A stretch of DNA of 6,257 bases. Source: Acetofilamentum sp. (GTDB taxonomy: Bacteria > Bacteroidota > Bacteroidia > Bacteroidales > JAFGUD01). A program made the translations under genes and the position numbers. Where the stretch lies: positions 1 to 6,257 of the forward strand of contig DYKL01000214.1 in assembly GCA_020722645.1 (NCBI GenBank). The letters run 5' to 3'. The number at the start of each line of letters is the position of its first letter. Within the stretch, counting starts at the first letter, position 1. The notes under the pieces are model-generated. The model was given only the letters and a program-made list of their open reading frames with translations. It was not told the DNA's origin and searched no databases. Shown here one piece after another: positions 1 to 5,689 of the stretch.

Positions 1-27
1 CTTCACGGATTTGAAAATATTAGCCAT
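1..27 (-). CDS. Start of a possible fourth gene, cut by the left edge
   Basis: An ATG lies at 27-25 on the minus strand. The nine codons visible before the window ends read MANIFKSVK with no stop. It begins 35 bases after the stop of the Ig-repeat membrane protein gene, on the same strand, which is the spacing expected of the next gene in a co-oriented cluster. There is no Shine-Dalgarno-like stretch ahead of it, but none of the other genes here has one. Nine residues are too few to suggest a family. The call rests on position, strand and an open frame only; a chance ATG in AT-rich DNA remains possible. Confidence 0.4.
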
Positions 28-62
28 GTTTGTTTTTACACTAATCTTTCAGATAATTAAAT

Positions 63-2396
63 TTACTTTGAAAACAAAAATTTTAGGAGTTCCACATTTT
101 CTTTGTCTTTCTTGTATGCCCTATTTCCAGACACGAACGCCCAGAGTAATAACAATACAGATATTATAGTAATTAACAAACCTGCAGCAGACATAGTAAC
201 TTCCCTTATTTTTTCTTCTTCAATTTTGCTTTTTTCGGTTTTATAGAATATTACCTCTACATTTTTATTATCACCTCCAATTTTTTCTCTTTTATCTATA
301 ATCTCCGCATAACAATTTATTACCTCATCATATTTTTCATTTTTTCCAAAAAGGTCAATAAATAACAATTTTGAAATTTCGCCCTTTAAGGTATTTATTT
401 TTGCCTTATTTTGTTCTATTGAAATATTATATGAGTTAATTTTGTCATTTACTTCATTGATTGTATTGCTTATCTCGTCTTTATTTTCACAACTAATTTT
501 TTCACATAAATCTAACGCCTTATTGTATTGTTCTACTGATGATAACATATTGTTATCTTTTGTTTTGTCTCCTTTATTTTTAAAATGATTCAGAAGGTCG
601 CCAACTATATTCTTAAAATATACATCTACATTTTTTTCAATATCTGTTATTTCGGTTCTATACTTCCTATATTTACTATTGCTTTTTAAACCCCTTATTG
701 AATTTTCTTGTGAAATCATCTTTTCTACTTCTTTGTACGCTTCATCGTAATCGTTAACATTAGTTTTGTTTTTGATTTTTTGAGCGGATGTTAGAAATGA
801 AAATACATAAGAAGAGATAAAATCACTGCTACTTATATCTGCCCGTATTTTTTCTAGTAAGGTTATTGTCGATGAAATTATGTTTTTCTCATAATCGTTG
901 GTAGCATACTTCAATTTACTTTCCAATTCTTTTATTGTATCTGTTATGGAGACATCCGGCAAAATAAATTTTATATTGAGAGTTTTCTCTCCCGCATAAT
1001 TTGTAGTTATTTTACCCTCACAGATATATTCTCCTGTTCCGTATTCCTTATTGGTATTTATACTGATAGAAACATCATTTGAATTTCCCTGCCTTATATA
1101 ACCATTAATTCCACTAAATTGTACCCAGTTTTTTAATCTGTCAAACGATTCTTCTCTACCTTGTTTTGTTGTTCTTTTACATTTAGTTAATGAAATTCCT
1201 AATCCTTCTATAGGGGTATATCCGTCTGTCTCAGAAATTCTAAATTTTTCTCCTTCCTTGTTTCCAGGGTCAATAATATAAGTAAAGTTTGTTTTGTTAA
1301 CACTCATTTTGGGAAAAGGAATTTCAAAGTTAAATTTGTAAATACGGCTACCTCTATCTATATAGTCATTGCTGAGAGTTACCCCGCCATTATATTTACC
1401 AGGTATGACATTTCTTTCCGGAACAGTAACTCTTATTGTTATGGGTGGTGCTTCTCCTCCGGCATCAATGTTAGAAATGTGATTAATTCCTTCTACATTC
1501 ATCCAATTTGGAAATCCACTGATACGCACGGAAATTTTTCCGGTACCTTTATAGCCCATTGTTTCTTTTATTTTGAGAATACTTTCATAACTATTCCCTG
1601 CCTTTAACCTATCTTTTATATCTGACTTAATTAGATCTATGTTTACTTCAACAGGATAAATCACCCTGACACTAAAACTTATTGTTTTTTCCCCTGCATT
1701 TTCGGATGTTATCTTTATGTAACCCTGATATGTTTTTTCCTGCGCTGTTTCAGGAATTTCTATTCTAACAGCAATCTCGCTGCTTTTTGTCAATGCTGGA
1801 ATTGAGGAAATATCTGTTTGTGAAACAGTTGTCCATGAACTTAAGTCCCCACTTTTTGTTATTTTTACATTCTGCATTGGCAATAATCCATCATTTTTTA
1901 TAGTAAAGGATTTTTCTCCGAGTGCATAAGTTACCTGTGAGCCCTTTGGTTTATCAAATTTCACTAAAAAACTCTCTTTAATAGTATTATCAGTTATAGT
2001 AAGAACCGGTTGTTTTGAATATACATGAAATTTAAGGATTGATTCATCAGAAGAATCATAGTCCTCAATTATTACACTTACATTATTCATTATTTCTACT
2101 TTGCAATCCACTTCACTACCAGAAGAAAATTGTTTTGTATTTATCGTATGTGAAGATGCTAATAAATAATTATCCGAAAATGTTTCACCATTACATATTA
2201 CTCTGACTTTTGTAGGAGTATCAGTATTTATATAGAATTTTACAAAATCCTCATTAGAAACATCCTGGTTTTCAGCAGGACTTCTTTGAATTGTCGCATC
2301 TGCAAAAGAAATCGGAAAAAGCAGGAATAGTAAGATTACAAAGACCAATGAAAATTTAAATATTTTTATTCTGCGATTATTCTGTGTTGAAAACAT
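63..2396 (-). CDS. Secreted Ig-repeat protein with helical stalk and C-terminal membrane anchor
   Basis: This 777-residue protein is probably exported and anchored by its C terminus. Seen: a basic N terminus (RRIK, 8-11), a hydrophobic core at 15-27 and a likely signal cleavage after ADA (32-34); a first beta-rich domain with C68 and C98; then three tandem Ig-like units at about 148-246, 250-359 and 364-479. Each unit has a Trp motif (W188, W298, W424) and a late strand of Tyr-x-G type (YQGYIKI 223, YNGGVTL 335, YICEGKI 457). C406 and C459 could form a disulfide. Residues 481-735 are helical and charged, with TPR-like stretches (YDEAYKEVE, YNKALDLCE, YDEVINCYAE). One membrane helix at about 736-757 is followed by a 20-residue basic tail, presumably cytosolic. 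The repeats resemble NEW3/COG1470-type Ig domains of archaeal surface proteins (family knowledge). Role unknown; a structural or adhesive envelope protein partnering the upstream tubulin-like gene is inference. The ATG at 2396 is supported by the signal peptide directly after it. Confidence 0.85.
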   Translation of the reverse strand: MFSTQNNRRIKIFKFSLVFVILLFLLFPISFADATIQRSPAENQDVSNEDFVKFYINTDTPTKVRVICNGETFSDNYLLASSHTINTKQFSSGSEVDCKVEIMNNVSVIIEDYDSSDESILKFHVYSKQPVLTITDNTIKESFLVKFDKPKGSQVTYALGEKSFTIKNDGLLPMQNVKITKSGDLSSWTTVSQTDISSIPALTKSSEIAVRIEIPETAQEKTYQGYIKITSENAGEKTISFSVRVIYPVEVNIDLIKSDIKDRLKAGNSYESILKIKETMGYKGTGKISVRISGFPNWMNVEGINHISNIDAGGEAPPITIRVTVPERNVIPGKYNGGVTLSNDYIDRGSRIYKFNFEIPFPKMSVNKTNFTYIIDPGNKEGEKFRISETDGYTPIEGLGISLTKCKRTTKQGREESFDRLKNWVQFSGINGYIRQGNSNDVSISINTNKEYGTGEYICEGKITTNYAGEKTLNIKFILPDVSITDTIKELESKLKYATNDYEKNIISSTITLLEKIRADISSSDFISSYVFSFLTSAQKIKNKTNVNDYDEAYKEVEKMISQENSIRGLKSNSKYRKYRTEITDIEKNVDVYFKNIVGDLLNHFKNKGDKTKDNNMLSSVEQYNKALDLCEKISCENKDEISNTINEVNDKINSYNISIEQNKAKINTLKGEISKLLFIDLFGKNEKYDEVINCYAEIIDKREKIGGDNKNVEVIFYKTEKSKIEEEKIREVTMSAAGLLITIISVLLLLWAFVSGNRAYKKDKENVELLKFLFSK

Positions 2397-2430
2397 CTTT
2401 TAAATTTTAAAATTTTAGAGATAAAATTAA

Positions 2431-2543
2431 AAAGGAAAATGATTATAGTGAATCTATCAACATTTTACACCCAATACACGATTTATTAATCTGCTTCAAA
2501 AGTGTAAAAAGTCAGCGGATTGACTATAATAACTTTTTCCTTT
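2431..2543. repeat. Long imperfect inverted repeat between the tubulin-like and Ig-repeat genes
   Basis: The 174-base gap between the stop at 2571 and the ATG at 2396 is largely one imperfect palindrome. AAAGGAAAA (2431-2439) pairs with TTTTCCTTT (2535-2543). ATTATAGT (2442-2449) pairs with ACTATAAT (2523-2530). After one mismatch AATC (2451-2454) pairs with GATT (2518-2521). The inner stem is TTTTACAC (2463-2470) with GTGTAAAA (2502-2509). From 2442-2470 against 2502-2530 the arms align without gaps at 22 of 29 positions, around a 31-base centre. On the minus strand the structure is followed by a T-rich tract (CCTTTTTAATTTTA). It could be a terminator, a structured leader of the downstream gene, a protein-binding site or a decayed small mobile element; the sequence alone does not decide. 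Confidence 0.75.
2442..2449 (-). promoter_or_regulatory. Possible TATA-type promoter element upstream of the Ig-repeat gene
   Basis: On the minus strand ACTATAAT lies 45 bases ahead of the ATG at 2396, inside the left arm of the inverted repeat. TATAAT matches a bacterial -10 hexamer and is also TATA-box-like. No convincing -35 hexamer or archaeal BRE is visible at the right distance. A second T/A-rich candidate (minus-strand TTTTTAATTTTA, about 26-37 bases before the ATG) sits where a TATA box would be for a leaderless archaeal transcript. Because of the palindrome the same octamer occurs on the plus strand at 2523-2530. Weak call. Confidence 0.2.
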
Positions 2544-2570
2544 AAAATACACGAAAATAGTTCCAAAAGG

Positions 2571-5534
2571 TTACATGTAATTTTCAGCACCGGTTCCGCT
2601 TCCGCCTGGTTCTATATTTGGTGGTTGCTGCCTGTAATCGTCTTTTCTTTCTGTAACCTGCTCTTTTGATGCTGCTTCATCTACAACGTTTTTTATTTCT
2701 TTTATCCTTCCTTCCATATTGTCAATGTGATATCGCAATTGCTCAATTCCATCTTTTAATTTATTGTATGAATTATTAATTTCCTTAATATATGTTTGTG
2801 CTTCGTCCTTTTTTCTTATAACAAGTGAGTCCTTTTCTTCTATAGAGTTAATAGAATTTTCAATATCATTTATTGCAAGTGACAACGCCTTTGAAATAAG
2901 CATCTCATATATCTTATTGGACATCTCTTTTACATCATCTATCCTTGTTTCATTTGCCATCTTTCGCATATTTTCAAATATTCTCGGATCAAGCGAGGGT
3001 ATTCGTGACGCTTCTAATTGAGATGATAGTGTTTTTATCATTTCTACGCTATTTGAGAAATCATTGTTTGTTTTGTTGACATTCTTTGATGTCTCATCAA
3101 GCACCTTTTGTATTCGTTCAAGATTTATCACGACTCCCGAAAGTTTTTCTTTTTCTATTTTTGTTCCTTCGGTTAATTGTTTAAAATTATTTGTCTTTAT
3201 CTCCAAATTATTTAAAGTTGTAGTTATATTCTTAATCAGAACTCTAACCATTGCCAGAGTTGGCGGAAGCTGGTACCATTTTTCTTCGGAAGATAACATC
3301 TGATAATTTTTCCAAAAATTCAATATCTCCCGATTCGTTCCCTTTAGGTTTGTTGAATCAACTATTTTTCCGGCCAACCTTTGATAATCATCATAAGTTA
3401 TAAAAAATATCGAATGATGCTCAATTCTTGAATCCATTGGGGTGCTATAATACATGTCTTTGTATTTGTTCATAGTACGTAATCTGGACGGCTTTCCGGG
3501 GGCAATAGGTGCAAACGAAATTCCAAATAACAATCCGTAAATTATAAATTCATAAGGGCTTGGTGCAGTAAGCAATTTAACCTCTGCTTTAGAAGCAACA
3601 TACTCCATCGCCTTTGCTTTTAGATCTTCTATTTGTAATTTTTCGCTTATTATGTTTCGCGAGTCGCTTGAAACGAGTGCAAGGTAAAAATTACATTTTG
3701 TGGTTTCAACTATCGGATGTCTATTTTTATCTTCGGATAGTAAGCTATAGTTTTTGATTTCTCTAAGTTCTTCAGGACTTAAACCTGCTCCGGATGCTGC
3801 TGTATTTGAATGCTCATAATCCAGTAACGGATTAAATAAAGCATTTGCATTTGATATCGGGTTATGCGTAAGATCAAGATATTCGTTTTCTCTATTGAGA
3901 TATTGCATAATCTTTATAAAGCAGCTATTTTCAATTTTTCCTTTTAATTTATTAATCTCGTCATTGCTCAATTCAATTGTTCTACTTCTCAGGGTGCTAA
4001 AACCGGTATTTAGCTCTTTCGATGTTGTTTCTATTTCTTTTTCTGTTTTTTCAATTTCTTTTTGTAATTCGGATAATTTTTGCTTACAATCGGGAATCTT
4101 TCTTGTTTCTAATGCATAAATTTTTTCTTCTATTCTCTTTTTACTGCTTTTTTCGCTTTCTAACTTATCTTTTATTGTCTTTATCTTTGATGAATGTAGT
4201 TTGGAAAAGATATCTTTTTCTGTTTGCTTTAATTTTTCCTCAAGATTTTTTATCAGACCTTCCTCTTTTTCAATCTCATCTTTCAAATTTTGTAAGTTGT
4301 CCTTTTCTTCTTCGTATTCATCCCATGCAGTATTGTATATTTCATTTTGTTCTTTCAACATATCTGACAGTGCGTAAAACCATTTAAGTTTTCTATATGG
4401 AAATATAATTCTATAATATGAAAATGTTGAAAAATTGTGTACCCCTGTTGTGTAAGTAGAAAAATCAGCAATATCAAATGCACCTTTTTTCCCTGATACC
4501 TTCATTGTTTCCTGCGGAACAAAGTTCATATGCCTGATAAAATCAGCTATTGTAGGGGTAAATCTTTCCTGTGCTTCAGGACGATCACCTATTTCTTTTC
4601 TGTCTGCTATAAATAATGCATTAAATATAAGTTTATTGGAAGATAAAAGAAAATGCAATTCATTTAACAATCCATAAGCATTTGCCAATTGAAATGATTC
4701 GTGAGGAAGCGGCAAGGTAACAATCCCTACCATCATTAAACTATCAGCTCTAAGTTCACGAGAGTCATTTCTGATCATCATTGCAAGATCCGGAAACATT
4801 CCTGATCCGGTTCCTCCACCTGCGGCGGTTAGTATAGTAATAAAAAAATTTGTTCTTCCTGTTTCTTCAACAAGTCGTGTTGCCCTTTTTTTTATTGATT
4901 CTAATATTTTGCCCTTATTAATAAAAAAATATTCTTTTCCGGCAATTCTCCGCATTCCTGCTCCACTCTCACTTGGCCAATATTTCTCCTCTAAGCATGC
5001 TCCAAACGCCTGCTGACACATCGCTCTGGCTGGAGGCCTAAGTTCCATATGAAATATAGATGGATTTATGTTTGATGGCGGAGGGTTTGTATCTATGGCA
5101 ATGATACTTACTCCTTTTTTTAACAATTCTCTTTCTTCCTCTTTAATATCTGCTGTTCTTGAAGAATCTCCTTCTATCACTCTTTGCTTTGGTTTTATTC
5201 CTAACTTTTTTAATTCGTCTATTTGTTTCTCTATATCATCTTTTACATCAAAATAATCAACATCCGGACTTTTAAGTTTTTCAATATTTTTTTGTAAAGC
5301 GTCTATTATTTCTTCTATTCTCTTTCTCTTTTCATCATATTTCTCTAAATTCTTTATCTCTTCTTTTGCAGTATCTATCCATCTTTCTATTGATTCAATA
5401 ATGTCTTTCTTTTCTTTTTTAATTTCACCTTCTTTTTGCATTAAGTTAACTATCTCATTTCCTATTTCTGTTGCAGCGCCGCCCAAACAGATAACTATTC
5501 TATTGGTCTCAGGTTTGTTGGTTATTGTATCCAT
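2571..5534 (-). CDS. Divergent tubulin/FtsZ-superfamily GTPase-like protein with coiled-coil insertions
   Basis: This 987-residue cytosolic protein (no signal peptide or clear membrane helix) carries the tubulin/FtsZ signature GGGTGSG at 239-245, the loop that binds GTP phosphates. Other seen elements: strand RIVICLGG then a T1-like loop with GG (18-19) and EIGN (23-26); T3-like SIIAIDTNPPP (143-153; D148 a likely metal or phosphate ligand); a T5/H6-like stretch from PLPHE (275-279) through ANAYGLLNEL (284-293) to FNALFIADR (304-312). A coiled coil (about 36-112) is inserted between the T1 and T3 elements, making that distance about twice the tubulin one. A second coiled coil spans about 394-535, a second globular part about 540-760, a third helical coiled-coil region about 765-957, and then a Pro/Gly-rich tail (958-987). 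At 987 residues it is far longer than FtsZ (about 350-400) or tubulin (about 450). It fits the large tubulin-like proteins of Tubulin_2/FtsZ-like type (family inference). GTP binding is likely; polymerisation, hydrolysis and role are unproven. The ATG at 5534 puts the T1 strand at residue 12, as expected. Confidence 0.88.
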   Translation of the reverse strand: MDTITNKPETNRIVICLGGAATEIGNEIVNLMQKEGEIKKEKKDIIESIERWIDTAKEEIKNLEKYDEKRKRIEEIIDALQKNIEKLKSPDVDYFDVKDDIEKQIDELKKLGIKPKQRVIEGDSSRTADIKEEERELLKKGVSIIAIDTNPPPSNINPSIFHMELRPPARAMCQQAFGACLEEKYWPSESGAGMRRIAGKEYFFINKGKILESIKKRATRLVEETGRTNFFITILTAAGGGTGSGMFPDLAMMIRNDSRELRADSLMMVGIVTLPLPHESFQLANAYGLLNELHFLLSSNKLIFNALFIADRKEIGDRPEAQERFTPTIADFIRHMNFVPQETMKVSGKKGAFDIADFSTYTTGVHNFSTFSYYRIIFPYRKLKWFYALSDMLKEQNEIYNTAWDEYEEEKDNLQNLKDEIEKEEGLIKNLEEKLKQTEKDIFSKLHSSKIKTIKDKLESEKSSKKRIEEKIYALETRKIPDCKQKLSELQKEIEKTEKEIETTSKELNTGFSTLRSRTIELSNDEINKLKGKIENSCFIKIMQYLNRENEYLDLTHNPISNANALFNPLLDYEHSNTAASGAGLSPEELREIKNYSLLSEDKNRHPIVETTKCNFYLALVSSDSRNIISEKLQIEDLKAKAMEYVASKAEVKLLTAPSPYEFIIYGLLFGISFAPIAPGKPSRLRTMNKYKDMYYSTPMDSRIEHHSIFFITYDDYQRLAGKIVDSTNLKGTNREILNFWKNYQMLSSEEKWYQLPPTLAMVRVLIKNITTTLNNLEIKTNNFKQLTEGTKIEKEKLSGVVINLERIQKVLDETSKNVNKTNNDFSNSVEMIKTLSSQLEASRIPSLDPRIFENMRKMANETRIDDVKEMSNKIYEMLISKALSLAINDIENSINSIEEKDSLVIRKKDEAQTYIKEINNSYNKLKDGIEQLRYHIDNMEGRIKEIKNVVDEAASKEQVTERKDDYRQQPPNIEPGGSGTGAENYM

Positions 5535-5547
5535 TTTTAATTTTTAA

Positions 5548-5553
5548 ATTATA
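5548..5553 (-). promoter_or_regulatory. Possible TATAAT element just upstream of the tubulin-like gene
   Basis: On the minus strand CCTATAATTTAAAAA runs towards the ATG at 5534, with TATAAT ending 13 bases before it. If it is a bacterial -10 box the transcript would be almost leaderless; for an archaeal TATA box it is closer to the start than the usual 25-30 bases. The heptamer CTATAAT is shared with the element upstream of the Ig-repeat gene. No purine-rich ribosome-binding site lies between it and the ATG. AT-rich composition makes such a match easy to get by chance. Confidence 0.2.
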
Positions 5554-5567
5554 GGTTTATGCTCTTT

Positions 5568-5677
5568 CATGACTATCGGCTATTGACCGAATTAAATGTC
5601 ATTACCTGCACAAATTTTATTCACAAAATAGTGAATGTTAATTTGGTTTTGCATCTACTTTGCAGCCGATACTCATG
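5568..5677. repeat. Long imperfect inverted repeat between the membrane-protein and tubulin-like genes
   Basis: The 155-base gap between the stop at 5690 and the ATG at 5534 is mostly one nested palindrome. The outer arms CATGACTATCGGCT (5568-5581) and AGCCGATACTCATG (5664-5677) are complementary at 13 of 14 positions, the exception being a single C/C. Inside lie TGCA (5607-5610 and 5650-5653), CAAATT (5611-5616) with AATTTG (5640-5645), and a perfect six-base hairpin ATTCAC (5619-5624) / GTGAAT (5631-5636) around the loop AAAATA. As RNA this could fold into a basal stem, a looser middle and an apical hairpin of about 110 nucleotides. It begins 12 bases after the upstream gene's stop, so it may be a terminator, a structured leader or small RNA, or a regulatory site. 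No known RNA family was recognised. Confidence 0.75.
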
Positions 5678-5689
5678 TATTTAAAAATT

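Noticed and set aside
33..42. TTTTTACACT shared with the minus strand of the palindrome at 2501-2510
   Set aside because: A ten-base match in AT-rich DNA without further flanking similarity is compatible with chance.
2402..2417. AAATTTTAAAATTTTA block as a repeat element
   Set aside because: Low-complexity A/T sequence; no unit structure beyond composition, though it may bend DNA near the start.
2571..2580. Perfect 10-base palindrome TTACATGTAA at the stop of the tubulin-like gene
   Set aside because: It is made from the stop and last Met codon plus flanking bases, is short, and is expected occasionally by chance; no second copy was noticed.
2764..5256. Several plus-strand open frames of about 60-120 codons opposite the tubulin-like gene
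   Set aside because: They are antisense to a well-supported coding frame. Their Phe/Ser/Leu/Ile-rich translations are what the complement of Lys/Glu-rich coiled coil gives, and none has a recognisable domain.
2571..5534. SMC/Rad50-type or myosin-like protein because of the long coiled coils
   Set aside because: There is no Walker A (GxxxxGK[ST]) or ABC signature. The nucleotide motif present is the tubulin/FtsZ GGGTGSG loop.
5568..5677. tRNA, C/D-box RNA or CRISPR-like repeat in the gap
   Set aside because: No cloverleaf with a T-arm or CCA-proximal acceptor pairing, no convincing paired C and D boxes, and only one copy of the element, so no array.
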